Part shown: positions 53,379-61,748 of the stretch, piece by piece | Numbering within the stretch: the stretch's first letter is position 1 | How the letters are laid out: each line of letters begins with the position of its first letter | DNA from: Streptomyces fumanus | GTDB taxonomy: Bacteria > Actinomycetota > Actinomycetes > Streptomycetales > Streptomycetaceae | Direction: 5' to 3' | Assembly (NCBI RefSeq): GCF_014655295.1 | Contig: NZ_BNBI01000001.1 | Span: 496,001 to 560,000 of the forward strand | DNA: 64,000 bases | Position numbers and translations under genes: made by a program | The notes under the pieces: model-generated | What the model was told of the DNA's origin: nothing | Seen by the model: only the letters and a program-made list of their open reading frames with translations | Databases searched by the model: none

Positions 53379-53777
53379 TTACCCAGCGTCAGGCTTGGGC
53401 TCAGGGTTGTCCAGAACGCGCCTTGCCTGCTCCAACTCCTCGGCTGTAGCGCCGACATCGTGGGCGATGCGCACCACGGTGTCATCGCCGTCGGCTCCTG
53501 CGTCGACCGTCGAGACCTCGATGCCGATGTACTGGCGGATCGCGGCGGCGCGCACCTTGGCCGGGTCTTCCCCCAGGCCGGCCGCGACTGCTCGGAGCAC
53601 CTGAGGGGTGACCTTGATCTGGTGCCCCCGGGTCAGCTCTTGGGCGGTGGACTTGCTGATGCGGTAGCCGGTGACAGGATCGACGGCTTGCTCCTCGAAC
53701 GCCCTGAAGGTCAAGGGGCGTCCCCGACCAACGTGCTCCTGCACAAGCCGCGTGAGCGCGTCGTCTTGGTCCGGCAC
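53379..53777 (-). CDS. HTH repressor-like protein (lysogeny control candidate)
   Basis: 132 residues from GTG 53777. The central part is a Cro/CI-like helix-turn-helix with ISKSTAQELTRGHQIKVTPQ, preceded by TFRAFEEQAVDPVTGYR. The C terminus is helical and acidic (VGATAEELEQARRVLDNPEP). Divergent from another HTH gene across an operator-rich gap, it has the position of a phage repressor. It lacks any peptidase domain, so induction would not be by RecA-type cleavage. Confidence 0.78.
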   Translation of the reverse strand: MPDQDDALTRLVQEHVGRGRPLTFRAFEEQAVDPVTGYRISKSTAQELTRGHQIKVTPQVLRAVAAGLGEDPAKVRAAAIRQYIGIEVSTVDAGADGDDTVVRIAHDVGATAEELEQARRVLDNPEPKPDAG

Positions 53778-53864
53778 TGGCCTCTCCCTTACCGAATGTC
53801 CACGCCACCCCCGTATGGCAGCGAAAACGTCCCAGTTGGAGGGCGTAAGGCAACCCTCACCGCG

Positions 53865-54018
53865 TGGACAACATTGTCCATGATCCCGGACGTGTGTCGC
53901 TACTGGGCTCTGAGCCTTGACTGAGGCTTGCCCGAAAATCGTGGACGCGGAGCTTGTCCGGAAAGCTGGACAAGCTCTGTACTAAGTGCGATGCTTCTTC
54001 TGTCCGGAAACGCGGACA
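53865..54018. promoter_or_regulatory. Three inverted-repeat operators with GTCC/GGAC arms
   Basis: TGGACAA-CA-TTGTCCA (53865-53880) is a perfect palindrome. AGCTTGTCC with GGACAAGCT (53951-53976) has 9-bp arms 8 bases apart. TGTCCG with CGGACA (54001-54018) has 6-bp arms. All lie in the 254-base gap between divergent HTH genes. Differing spacers suggest sites for more than one regulator or for a flexible dimer. Confidence 0.75.
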
Positions 54019-54031
54019 CGAACGGAGAACC

Positions 54032-54439
54032 GTGGAACCTCGCTACCGATTGCACTCCGGTGACCTGTTGAGGCGGCTGATCGACGATCACCGCAGCGAC
54101 GAGCCAGGAAGTGTTCGCGAACTCGCCGCCGCCGTCGGGTTGAGCAAGTCCAAGATCCAAGCCCTCGTCAACGAGGAGCGCTCAACGGTGGCCGAAGACG
54201 AAGCAGCTCGGCTGGCGCAGGCGTACCGCCTCCCCCCACGCGCTCTTGTTCACCCTGTGTCCGTGTCCGCGGACATGGACAAGGACTACGTCACCTCACG
54301 CCAGAAGGAGGCGCACCCCCATGGACCCCACGGAGCGCACGCTGCGCGCCCGTCTCGCCGTGCATACGAGCTGGGCGAACACGCTCGACCCGAGGAGCCG
54401 GACGGCGAAGGCGCGTGCCGCAGCGGCCGGCCGGTTTGA
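54032..54439 (+). CDS. XRE-like HTH regulator
   Basis: 135 residues from GTG 54032 behind GGAG. An HTH is clear in the first 75 residues (VRELAAAVGLSKSKIQALVN, then EAARLAQAYRLPPRALVHPV). The last ~45 residues (54305-54439) are read over the start of the next gene in another frame and look unstructured, so the functional protein may effectively end near codon 90, or a frameshift has lengthened it. It is the divergent partner of the repressor-like gene. Confidence 0.75.
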   Translation: MEPRYRLHSGDLLRRLIDDHRSDEPGSVRELAAAVGLSKSKIQALVNEERSTVAEDEAARLAQAYRLPPRALVHPVSVSADMDKDYVTSRQKEAHPHGPHGAHAARPSRRAYELGEHARPEEPDGEGACRSGRPV

Positions 54440-54593
54440 GAAGCAGGCGCGCGAGTTGCACCCGGACGCAACGGACGAGCAGATCGCCCGGGTGGTCGAG
54501 CACCTGAAGAAGGCGCACGCGCAGCGGATGGCGCTCGCCTCGGCGAAGGCCCGCCGCGCGAAGAAGGCCGCGACCGATTCGCCTGCCGCCTGA
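54321..54593 (+). CDS. Small basic helical island protein
   Basis: 90 residues from ATG 54321, with AAGGAGG upstream. The pattern RARLAVHTSWANTLDPRSRT followed by ARFEKQ-like AGRFEKQARELHP and a Lys/Arg-rich helical C terminus belongs to a short protein type I recall as common on Streptomyces genomic islands. Function is unknown; the basic tail suggests DNA or RNA contact. It overlaps the previous gene by 119 bases. Confidence 0.78.
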   Translation: MDPTERTLRARLAVHTSWANTLDPRSRTAKARAAAAGRFEKQARELHPDATDEQIARVVEHLKKAHAQRMALASAKARRAKKAATDSPAA

Positions 54594-54688
54594 TCTCCCC
54601 CTGAACACGCCGAAGGGCCGCTCCGACTTGCCGGCCTGAGCAGCCCCCCGACTCGGCGACCCCACCAACGAACTGGAAGAAGGTCACC

Positions 54689-55024
54689 TTGAAGACCAAC
54701 CCTATCTCTCAGCTCAGCGCGGCGACCGCGCTGGTGCAGCTCCTGACGGAGCACCCCGACCTGCCGGCGCTGTCGTGGCGGATCTCCGCCCACGAGCGCC
54801 TCGCGGGCATCGTGCAGGGCTCGCACACCCGTAACGAGGACCCGCGTCCGATCGCGAGGGCGTGGGCGGCGGCTCTCGGCACGGAGGTGGTCGAGACCGA
54901 GTTCGTGTTCGAGGACGAGCCCAACGTCGAGTGCTCGGTGGAGACGGTCTGGCGGGACGTGCGGGTTCGGATCGTCATGTCGTGCCCGGTGTCGGCGCTG
55001 GCGGAGACGGCGGTGGCGGCATGA
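54689..55024 (+). CDS. Hypothetical island protein (111 aa)
   Basis: A TTG start at 54689 follows AGAAGGTC. The product has an alpha/beta layout (ALVQLLTEHPDLPALSWRIS; ECSVETVWRDVRVRIVMSCP). The stop overlaps the next ATG by four bases (ATGA). It opens a run of overlapping genes that continues nearly to the window end. No domain is recognised. Confidence 0.75.
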   Translation: MKTNPISQLSAATALVQLLTEHPDLPALSWRISAHERLAGIVQGSHTRNEDPRPIARAWAAALGTEVVETEFVFEDEPNVECSVETVWRDVRVRIVMSCPVSALAETAVAA

Positions 55025-55644
55025 ACGCCCCGCTGGTGATCAATCTGCGTGACGGGTCGGTGTGGACTCGTCGTGGGTCGCGGTCGTCGGGTGAGGCGTT
55101 GTACGCGCTGGCTGGCGTGTGCTCGTGCCCTGAGTTCGTGATGGCGTCGGAGTCGGAGTTGGCGGCTCAGGGGATTGCGGGGTCGGCGGATGTGCTGCCG
55201 GTGCCGGTGGGCCCGGGGCCGCAGGCGCCTGGTCCGGCGTCCCTCGCCGGGCTCCGGCAGGCGGCCCTGACCGACCTGCCGCCCGGCACCCGCTGGCGGG
55301 TCATCGCCACCGACAGCGAGTCGCTGACCGGGGTGGCCCCGGTGTGCACCGCCGAGCGGAGCGCGGCCCTGCACGCGATCCCGGACCACCCGGGCGGCCC
55401 GACGGCGGACGACGAGGGCGTCTACGACTGCTGCCCGTGGCCGCAGATCGAGACGTACTCGGTGCCGGTGGCCGCGTACCTGGTGGCGGTGCTGAACGCG
55501 GACGCCGCGCTGGCGCAGGCCGCCAGCCCGGGCGTGTGCCCCAAGTGCGGTTACGGCTCGGGCGACTGGTGCGTGGGCTGCTCGGCGTGCCGCTGCCAGC
55601 CGCACCTGGCGGGCTGCATGTACGCGGCGGGCGGTGCGTCGTGA
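55021..55644 (+). CDS. Hypothetical protein with C-terminal Cys-rich knuckle
   Basis: 207 residues from ATG 55021. The first two thirds lack recognisable features apart from a CSCPEF segment. The C terminus has a zinc-ribbon-like cluster (CPKCGYGSGDWCVGCSACRC) suited to nucleic-acid or metal binding. It overlaps neighbours at both ends by four bases. Confidence 0.78.
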   Translation: MNAPLVINLRDGSVWTRRGSRSSGEALYALAGVCSCPEFVMASESELAAQGIAGSADVLPVPVGPGPQAPGPASLAGLRQAALTDLPPGTRWRVIATDSESLTGVAPVCTAERSAALHAIPDHPGGPTADDEGVYDCCPWPQIETYSVPVAAYLVAVLNADAALAQAASPGVCPKCGYGSGDWCVGCSACRCQPHLAGCMYAAGGAS

Positions 55645-55769
55645 CCTTCCTCGACTGGCTGCTCTGGCTCGCCTGCCTGTGGGCCACGTGGTTCGCGTAC
55701 TGCGCCAGCAGCCTCCCCGACCTCGTCCAGCACCTCGCCGCCCGCTACCGCCACGGGAGCACCCGATGA
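55641..55769 (+). CDS. 42-residue single-span membrane protein
   Basis: From GTG 55641 (GTGA overlap) to 55769 (ATGA overlap). One hydrophobic segment rich in Trp, Leu and Cys (LLWLACLWATWFAYCASSL) is followed by a basic tail. It is too short for usual gene callers, but overlap on both sides in the operon supports it. Function unknown. Confidence 0.68.
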   Translation: MTFLDWLLWLACLWATWFAYCASSLPDLVQHLAARYRHGSTR

Positions 55770-56173
55770 CCGACCAGCCCACCCCGGTGCGCGGCCCCCT
55801 GTACGTGGCCGCCACCCCCCTCATGGTCACCGTCGACGTGACCCCGCTCGTCGAAGCGAACGTCGCCGAACTCCTCGACCTGCTCGCCTCGCCGGAGTTC
55901 TACGACGACTTCCACGAGTACGTCACCACCACGCCCACCGGCCAGCACGACGGGCACGCCCCGGAGCGGCTGCCCGCCGAGGAACTGACCGCCCGCCTCG
56001 TGGAGCGGCTCGCTACCCGGGTCGCGCTGACCGGGCCGCAGGCCGTACGGGTCGCCGGGCGGATGCACGAGCTGGGCCGCCCGCTCGCGGAGGCAGCTCA
56101 GGCCCGGGACGCGGTGGTGCGGCGGGCGCGGGCGGCTGCGGTCGCCGCGGCGCCGGAGCGGAGGACCGCATGA
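55766..56173 (+). CDS. Hypothetical island protein (135 aa)
   Basis: ATG 55766. After a beta-rich start (YVAATPLMVTVDVTPLVEAN) the protein is helical with an Arg/Ala-rich end. No domain is recognised. It overlaps the next gene by four bases. Confidence 0.75.
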   Translation: MTDQPTPVRGPLYVAATPLMVTVDVTPLVEANVAELLDLLASPEFYDDFHEYVTTTPTGQHDGHAPERLPAEELTARLVERLATRVALTGPQAVRVAGRMHELGRPLAEAAQARDAVVRRARAAAVAAAPERRTA

Positions 56174-56757
56174 GCCTCGCAACCATCACTGCCGCGTCCC
56201 TGCCCCCGCAGGTCTACTCCCACGCCCCCGAGCACAACGTCGAGCTGACCGCTGACCCCACCCACTGGCGCCCTGTCCAGGGCATCGGCACGGGGTGGGT
56301 CAAGCCCCGTGGCGGCACCGGCCTGTGGACCTCCCCGGTGATCGCGTGGACCGAGGACGGCACGCCCGCCGACAGCGCATGGCTGGGCTGGTGCCGAGCC
56401 GAGACGGGCGCCGACACCAGCGGCCAGATGCTCACCGAGATCCTGCCGATCAGCAACGCGCGACTGCTGTTGATCGATGCGCAGGACCACTTGACCGCGA
56501 TCGTCGCCACGTACCCGGCTGAGCCGAATCGGTTCCTGCCTCACCGGCATGGCCGGTATCCGGACTGGGAGGCGTTGGCCGCTGACAGCTGGGACGGCGT
56601 GTACCTGACTGATCGTGGGCAGTGGGCGACACGGATGCCCAGGTCGGGTCCGGACCTGTATGGCTGGGATCTGGAGTCGATGCTCTGGCTGCGGCCTGCG
56701 TACATGGTGGGGCGGACTGTTCTCTCGGCTGCGGCTGACTCGGCAGGTGTCGCGTGA
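56170..56757 (+). CDS. Hypothetical island protein (195 aa)
   Basis: ATG 56170. Mixed alpha/beta with many Trp residues (THWRPVQGIGTGWVKPRGG; LYGWDLESMLWLRPAYMVGR). No leader or membrane span. The base composition drops slightly toward the 3' end. No domain is recognised. The stop overlaps the next GTG by four bases. Confidence 0.75.
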   Translation: MSLATITAASLPPQVYSHAPEHNVELTADPTHWRPVQGIGTGWVKPRGGTGLWTSPVIAWTEDGTPADSAWLGWCRAETGADTSGQMLTEILPISNARLLLIDAQDHLTAIVATYPAEPNRFLPHRHGRYPDWEALAADSWDGVYLTDRGQWATRMPRSGPDLYGWDLESMLWLRPAYMVGRTVLSAAADSAGVA

Positions 56758-57287
56758 ACGCCCGCCGCAAGATCGTCGCCGCCCTGTCCGAGGACAGCTA
56801 CGGCGGGATCGCCACCCCCTCCGACGTCGACCACGCCGAGCAGCTCGTGGACGCCCACCGCGCCGAGGTCCTCGCCGAGGACCGGGCCATGCCGCTCGTC
56901 GTCTCCCGCTTCGACACCGCGACCGAGCCCGCCCCCGAAGAGGACCAGGTCCTGACGGTCTGCTGCATCGCCGAGGACGGCCGACCGGTGGCGCTGCTGC
57001 TGGACCTGGAGACCCGGGCGAAGGTCGCCCGCTGGCTGGCCCCTCCCTCCGAGGTCGATGGGGACGTCCCGCGCCGCTCACACCTCCTCGCCGACATCAG
57101 CAAGGGCGGCCGGTGGAAGACCGGCCGCGTCTGCCGCTGGTACGAGGACCACGGCTACACCGGGCTCGGTGCCCGCACCGCCCGCCGGGATCTCGCGGTC
57201 CTTCGGGACTCCGGGTTCCTGGTCCAGCACGACGAGGAGGGCGTCCGGTACTTCACCGCCGCCCGGGACGGGGGCCGTCGTGGCTGA
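56754..57287 (+). CDS. Hypothetical protein with C-terminal winged-helix-like region
   Basis: 177 residues from GTG 56754. The first 100 residues carry a hydrophobic core strand (ADGRP-like EDGRPVALLLDLETRAKVAR). The C-terminal 70 look like a winged helix (GRVCRWYEDHGYTGLGARTA, RRDLAVLRDSGFLVQHDEEG), so it may bind DNA within the phage regulatory circuit. It overlaps the next gene by eight bases. Confidence 0.72.
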   Translation: MNARRKIVAALSEDSYGGIATPSDVDHAEQLVDAHRAEVLAEDRAMPLVVSRFDTATEPAPEEDQVLTVCCIAEDGRPVALLLDLETRAKVARWLAPPSEVDGDVPRRSHLLADISKGGRWKTGRVCRWYEDHGYTGLGARTARRDLAVLRDSGFLVQHDEEGVRYFTAARDGGRRG

Positions 57288-57525
57288 CCTGATCACGCGC
57301 CGCGCCTACCTGTACGCGGCCATACAGCAGCACGGCCGGCCGGTCACCACCGCGCTCGCCGAGCGACTGATGGCTGGCAGTCCGTGGCCGACCGCGCGCC
57401 GCAACACCGTGCGGAAGACCCTGCGGGGCCTCGCCCGGGCCGGGCTGCTCACCGCCGGCCGCGACCCCGAGGGCCGCCACATCTACCACCTGATCAGCAC
57501 CACCGGAGAGGACAGCACCTCATGA
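57280..57525 (+). CDS. Small winged-helix DNA-binding protein
   Basis: 81 residues from GTG 57280. Nearly the whole protein is one winged helix: RRAYLYAAIQQHGRPVTTAL, NTVRKTLRGLARAGLLTAGR, then a wing with HIYHLI. It is probably a transcription or replication accessory factor. Neighbour overlaps are eight and four bases. Confidence 0.75.
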   Translation: MADLITRRAYLYAAIQQHGRPVTTALAERLMAGSPWPTARRNTVRKTLRGLARAGLLTAGRDPEGRHIYHLISTTGEDSTS

Positions 57526-57761
57526 GCCGCACCTGGCACGTCGGACCGCACGACCCGCGGCGCGTACTGCCCAGCCCGGACACCGAGCGGGTCCTCGGCC
57601 AGATCGAACGCGGCGAGATCCGCTGCGGCGCCGAGGCCGCGCGTGAGATCGCGGCCCGTCACGAGGCTGCGTACGGCGAGGTGTGGGCTGCGGGCCCGGA
57701 CCCGGATGCCGCGTGGGCCGACGCCATCGCCAGCCTCCCCGCGCAGGGGGGTGCCGCCTGA
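57522..57761 (+). CDS. Small hypothetical island protein (79 aa)
   Basis: ATG 57522, inside the preceding stop. Acidic helical centre (DTERVLGQIERGEIRCGAEA). The stop shares one base with the next ATG (TGATG). No domain is recognised. Confidence 0.7.
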   Translation: MSRTWHVGPHDPRRVLPSPDTERVLGQIERGEIRCGAEAAREIAARHEAAYGEVWAAGPDPDAAWADAIASLPAQGGAA

Positions 57762-58702
57762 TGACCACCACCGCGCGTGCCGGGGCCACCACGGCCCCGG
57801 CCGCCGGCCGCCGCTCCCGCACCACCCAGGAGCCGACCGGCACCGACCGCATCCCCCGCCCCTCCCAGGGCTGGTACCGCGTCAAGGGCACCGACCTCAA
57901 GCTCCGCCGCGTCACCACCATCCTCGAACAGGGCTGTTCCAAGGGCGACGCCCTTACCTTCTGGGCCGGGAACATCACCGCCGAGACGGCGATGAACAAC
58001 CTCCCGTACCTCGTCAGCAGCAGCCTCCACCCCGAGCGCCGCACCGAGGCGTACGACTGGCTGCGCCGCGCCCACACCCGCAAGAAGGACGAGCGCAAGG
58101 ACGTCGGCTCCGCCGTCCACCGGGTCATCGAAGCCCACGTGCTGGGCACGCCGATGCCTGCCGAACTGCTCACCAACGAGGAACTGGCCCCGTTCCTCGA
58201 CCACTTCCTGCGCTTCGTCGAGGAGTGGCAGGTCACCTTTGAGGCGTCCGAGATGGTCGTCGGCAACGAAGAGCAGGGGTACGCCGGCACCCTCGACTAC
58301 CTCCTGCGGTCGCCGCTGATCGCGGCCGCCCTGGCCGACTACTTCGGCACCGACGTCCCAGCCGACACGGTGTTCTGCGGGGACACGAAGACCGGCGGCG
58401 AACTCGACGTGAAGGGCGTCTACCCCGAGGCGTCGCTCCAGATGGCCGCCTACCGCAAGGCCAAGGTCGCGTGGCTGCGGGACGGCACGAAGGTGCCGAT
58501 GCCCGCCACGTTCTGGGCCGGGGTGGTCCTGCACCTGCGGCCGGAGGGGTACCGGCTGATCCCCGCGGTCGCCGACGACGCCGTGTTCGACGCCTTCCTC
58601 ACCGTGAAGCGGAACGCCGAGTGGACGTCCGGCCTGTCGAAGACGGTCATCCGCCCCGCCCTCACCCTGCCCACCACGATCAGCGAAGAGAGGGCTGCCT
58701 AA
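57761..58702 (+). CDS. RecB/Cas4-like PD-(D/E)XK exonuclease
   Basis: 313 residues from ATG 57761. The nuclease core is visible: an early His region (KDVGSAVHRVIEAHVLG), the acidic motif in GYAGTLDYLLRSPL, then VFCGDTKTGGELDVKGVYPE supplying Asp and Lys, and QMAAYRKAKVAWL as motif IV (QxxxY). In phage genomes such nucleases act in recombination, and they often precede a Gp3-like gene, as here. It probably degrades DNA ends in recombination or host takeover. Confidence 0.85.
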   Translation: MTTTARAGATTAPAAGRRSRTTQEPTGTDRIPRPSQGWYRVKGTDLKLRRVTTILEQGCSKGDALTFWAGNITAETAMNNLPYLVSSSLHPERRTEAYDWLRRAHTRKKDERKDVGSAVHRVIEAHVLGTPMPAELLTNEELAPFLDHFLRFVEEWQVTFEASEMVVGNEEQGYAGTLDYLLRSPLIAAALADYFGTDVPADTVFCGDTKTGGELDVKGVYPEASLQMAAYRKAKVAWLRDGTKVPMPATFWAGVVLHLRPEGYRLIPAVADDAVFDAFLTVKRNAEWTSGLSKTVIRPALTLPTTISEERAA

Positions 58703-59880
58703 TGCCCATCATCGACCTCCAGCGCCGCATGCGGCAGCTCGGCGAGATCCGAATCGGACACGTCGTCCCGACCGGGAAGACCCGCCGCGACGGCAAGCCC
58801 GGCACCCGCCCGGCCAAGCTCGACAAGTTCCGCTTCACCAGCCCCTCGCGGGAGATCCTCACTGCGGTCGCCGAGCTGTACGGCGGCGAGGTGCAGCCGT
58901 GGACCCCGGCCAACGGCGGCCCGGCCGAGTTCGAGGTGTACTCCACCACCAACCGGCTCCCGGTCCTCATCCCGCCGCGCGACGCCGTCTCGCAGTGGTA
59001 CGAGCTGTACGCCGGGTCGAAGTGCCAGCGCCGCTGCGACGGCGTCACCGAGATGAAGTCCGACCGGCCGTGCCTGTGCGACCCGGACAACCGGGACTGC
59101 GCCATGACCACCCGCGTCAACGTCATGCTCCGCGACGTCCCGGCGCTCGGCCAGTGGCTGCTGGTGTCCAAGGGCTACTACGCCGCGGTCACGCTGCCCC
59201 CGGCGGCGGAGCTGCTGGCGCAGGCCGGCGGGTACGTCGCCGGGTGGCTGGGCATGGAGGAGCGCTCGGCGATCGTGAAGGACAAGCCTGCCCGGTTCAT
59301 GGTGCCGACGCTGGATGTGGAGATCACCCCGGCGGCGCTGATGGCCGGGCAGATCACCGGCGGCGCTCCGGCGGTGGCGTCGGGCCCGGAGCGGGTGGCG
59401 ATCACCTCGGGGCGGCCGGACTACGCGGCGCTCGCCGCGGTCGCCACGTCGGCCGAGGAGGTCGGCAAGCTCTGGAAGCAGGCCGTCGACTCCCGGCACA
59501 TGGACGACGACCTCGCCAAGGTGTTGAAGGCCCGCGGTGAGGCGTTGCGGGCGAAGCAGGCGTCCGCCGCGTCGGGCGACTCCGGTCCGCACCCGGACGA
59601 CGTCGAGCGGCAGCTCAACCCCGCCGACTACGGCGACGCGCCCCCGCCGCCCGCTCCGGACGAAGAGGGCGTGTACGAGGCCGAGGTCGTGGATGCCCCA
59701 GACCCGGCCGCCGCCGAGGCCATGTGGTTCCAGATCATGGCCGCCGCCGGGCCGCGCAACATGACCACCGCCCAGTTGGAGACCGCGTTCGCACAGCGGC
59801 ACGGCGGCCTCCACCCCTCCTCGGCGTCCGTCGCCCAGCTCGAAGCGTTCCTCACCGCGCTCAAGGGCGGTGAACTCTGA
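58702..59880 (+). CDS. Gp3-like recombination directionality factor family protein
   Basis: 392 residues from ATG 58702. The N-terminal half matches what I know of phiC31 Gp3: RRMRQLGEIRIGHVVPTGKT, KLDKFRFTSPSREILTAVAE, LYGGEVQPW, then a Cys-rich segment (GSKCQRRCDGVTEM; CLCDPDNRDC). phiC31 Gp3 makes a serine integrase excise. Here the only integrase in view is a tyrosine enzyme, so the protein may have another, older role in replication or recombination. The C-terminal ~130 residues are helical with a Pro-rich linker. The stop shares a base with the next start. Confidence 0.82.
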   Translation: MPIIDLQRRMRQLGEIRIGHVVPTGKTRRDGKPGTRPAKLDKFRFTSPSREILTAVAELYGGEVQPWTPANGGPAEFEVYSTTNRLPVLIPPRDAVSQWYELYAGSKCQRRCDGVTEMKSDRPCLCDPDNRDCAMTTRVNVMLRDVPALGQWLLVSKGYYAAVTLPPAAELLAQAGGYVAGWLGMEERSAIVKDKPARFMVPTLDVEITPAALMAGQITGGAPAVASGPERVAITSGRPDYAALAAVATSAEEVGKLWKQAVDSRHMDDDLAKVLKARGEALRAKQASAASGDSGPHPDDVERQLNPADYGDAPPPPAPDEEGVYEAEVVDAPDPAAAEAMWFQIMAAAGPRNMTTAQLETAFAQRHGGLHPSSASVAQLEAFLTALKGGEL

Positions 59881-60614
59881 TGGCCGCCTGGTTCGAAGGA
59901 CGCCTCGCCGGGTTCGACCTGGAGACCACCGGCGTCGACGTCGAGACCGACCGCATCGTCACCGCCTGCGTCGTCCAGTGCGGCGCCGGCCACCCCACCC
60001 AGTCCGCAACCTGGCTCGCCGACCCCGGCGTCGAGATCCCCGAGGGCGCCGCGAAGGTCCACGGCATCACCACCGAACGGGCCCGCGCGGAGGGACGCCC
60101 GGCGGCCGAGGTCGTCGAGCAGCTCGTCGCCGCGCTCGCCGAGTGCGTCCTCGCCGGGCAGCCCGTCGTCGCCATGAACGCCTCGTTCGACCTGACGATC
60201 GTGGACCGGGAGGCCCGCCGCCACGGCGTGCAGCCCCTGGTGGACATCGTCGGCGGCGACCTGCGGGTGGTCGACCCGCGGGTGCTGGACAAGAAGATCG
60301 ACCCGTACCGGCGGGGCGGCCGGAAGCTGGAAGACCTCTGCCGCACCTACAAGGTCGCGCTGGACGGTGCGCACTCGGCGGACGCGGACGCGATCGCGGC
60401 GTGCCGGGTGGCGTGGCGAATCGCGACGAAGGAGCCGCGGATCGGCGGGGCACCGCTCGACCAACTGCACGCGTGGCAGGTCGAGTGGGCCCGGCAGCAG
60501 GCCGAGTCGCTGGCGGACTACTTCCGGCGGACGCCCGGCAAGGAGTCGTGGGCGGACGGGGTGCGCGGCGAGTGGCCGTTCATCCCGGCCCAGCGCGACG
60601 GGGGTGGCCGCTGA
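59880..60614 (+). CDS. DnaQ-like 3'-5' exonuclease
   Basis: 244 residues from ATG 59880. DEDDh exonuclease motifs are present: Exo I FDLETTGVD, Exo II in VAMNASFDLTIVDREA, and Exo III HSADADAIAACR with the general-base His. The domain occupies residues 8-185; the tail contains a Trp-rich segment. It could proofread phage DNA synthesis or trim ends alongside the RecB-like nuclease. Confidence 0.92.
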   Translation: MAAWFEGRLAGFDLETTGVDVETDRIVTACVVQCGAGHPTQSATWLADPGVEIPEGAAKVHGITTERARAEGRPAAEVVEQLVAALAECVLAGQPVVAMNASFDLTIVDREARRHGVQPLVDIVGGDLRVVDPRVLDKKIDPYRRGGRKLEDLCRTYKVALDGAHSADADAIAACRVAWRIATKEPRIGGAPLDQLHAWQVEWARQQAESLADYFRRTPGKESWADGVRGEWPFIPAQRDGGGR

Positions 60615-61051
60615 TGTTCGGGCTGACCACCACCCGCCGGCTCCGCGCCGAGCTGGCCGCCGCCCGCGCGGAGACCGCCCGGCAGCGCGAGCGTGCCGAG
60701 CAGGCCGAGGACCGGGCGGCGACCGCCGAGTACAACCGCGGGCAGGCCCTGCGGCAGGTCGCCGGGCTGGACGCCGACAACCGGCGCCTGGCCGGGCGGA
60801 ACAAGGCGCTCGGCGAGGAGATCAGCAGGCTGGCCGAGGCCGACCCGCAGTATGCGGCCGCCCTGGAGACCCGCCTCCGCCGCGCCCTGACTGCCGCCGC
60901 CCGCTACCTCGCCGCCTACCACCAGCAGAAGCGCCGCGCCGACCGGCTCCAGGCCCGCCACGACCAGGCCCTCGGCCTCGACACGGCCGCGATCCCGTCG
61001 GGCCAGACCTGGCAGCAGCGCCGCGAGGACACGCGGGGGTGGGTCCGATGA
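60614..61051 (+). CDS. Coiled-coil island protein
   Basis: 145 residues from ATG 60614. A continuous heptad helix spans most of the protein (LRAELAAARAETARQRERAE; LAGRNKALGEEISRLAEADP). No catalytic motif is visible. It is probably structural or a partner of neighbouring enzymes. Confidence 0.78.
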   Translation: MFGLTTTRRLRAELAAARAETARQRERAEQAEDRAATAEYNRGQALRQVAGLDADNRRLAGRNKALGEEISRLAEADPQYAAALETRLRRALTAAARYLAAYHQQKRRADRLQARHDQALGLDTAAIPSGQTWQQRREDTRGWVR

Positions 61052-61257
61052 GCCAGCTCCTCACCGCCGCGACCGGCGCGGGCGTCGCTGTCGCCGTCGG
61101 TCTCACCGCGGTCGCCCGGGCCGTACGGCCCCACGGCCGGCACCGGGCGCCCCGCCACACCGCCGGGCCCGGACGGCCCCGCCCGGCCGAGGACCGGCCC
61201 ACCCTGCCGCTCCGCCTCCACCCCACCACCAGCACGACCACGGGGGACAACTCGTGA
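61048..61257 (+). CDS. Small single-span membrane protein
   Basis: 69 residues from ATG 61048 (ATGA overlap). One hydrophobic span (LTAATGAGVAVAVGLTAVA) and a basic Pro/His/Arg-rich tail. Function unknown. Confidence 0.7.
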   Translation: MSQLLTAATGAGVAVAVGLTAVARAVRPHGRHRAPRHTAGPGRPRPAEDRPTLPLRLHPTTSTTTGDNS

Positions 61258-61748
61258 GCACCCTCTTCGACACCACCGAGGTCCCGGCCGCCACCACGGC
61301 GGCCGGGCCCCGGCCCGCACCCTTCGTCATCGAACTCCCCGCCGGCACCAAGCTGCTGAACTCCAACCAGCGCCGCCACCGCCACGAGCAAGCCCGCATC
61401 ATCGCCAGGCTCCGCGAGACGGCGTTCAAGGCCGTCAGCGAGTCCCCCGCCCTGATGGACGCCCTCGCCGCAGCCAAGCCCGGCCCGCTGTTCCAGCGCG
61501 CGCACATCCTCGGCGTCCTGCGCCCCGCGACCAACGGCCGGTGCGACCCCGCCAACTGGTACCCCAGTTTCAAGGCGGCGGTCGACGGGCTCGTGGACGC
61601 CGGGGTACTGGAGGACGACGACCACACCCGTGTCGTCGGCCCCGACATGCGCCTCGGCCAGAAAGTGGCGCGCGGGCAACTCGTGCTCGTAGTCCGCGGG
61701 CTGGAGCCCGGCGAGGACCCCCTCGGCTACGAGGCGGTGGCCCGATGA
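61254..61748 (+). CDS. RusA-like Holliday junction resolvase
   Basis: 164 residues from GTG 61254. Pattern of the RusA fold: an early basic strand (FVIELPAGTKLLNSNQRRHR), a strand before the acidic cluster (HILGVLRPATNGRCDPANWY), and DGLVDAGVLEDDDHTRVVGP supplying catalytic Asp residues. It would cut branched DNA made during phage recombination. It overlaps the following gene by four bases. Confidence 0.82.
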   Translation: MSTLFDTTEVPAATTAAGPRPAPFVIELPAGTKLLNSNQRRHRHEQARIIARLRETAFKAVSESPALMDALAAAKPGPLFQRAHILGVLRPATNGRCDPANWYPSFKAAVDGLVDAGVLEDDDHTRVVGPDMRLGQKVARGQLVLVVRGLEPGEDPLGYEAVAR

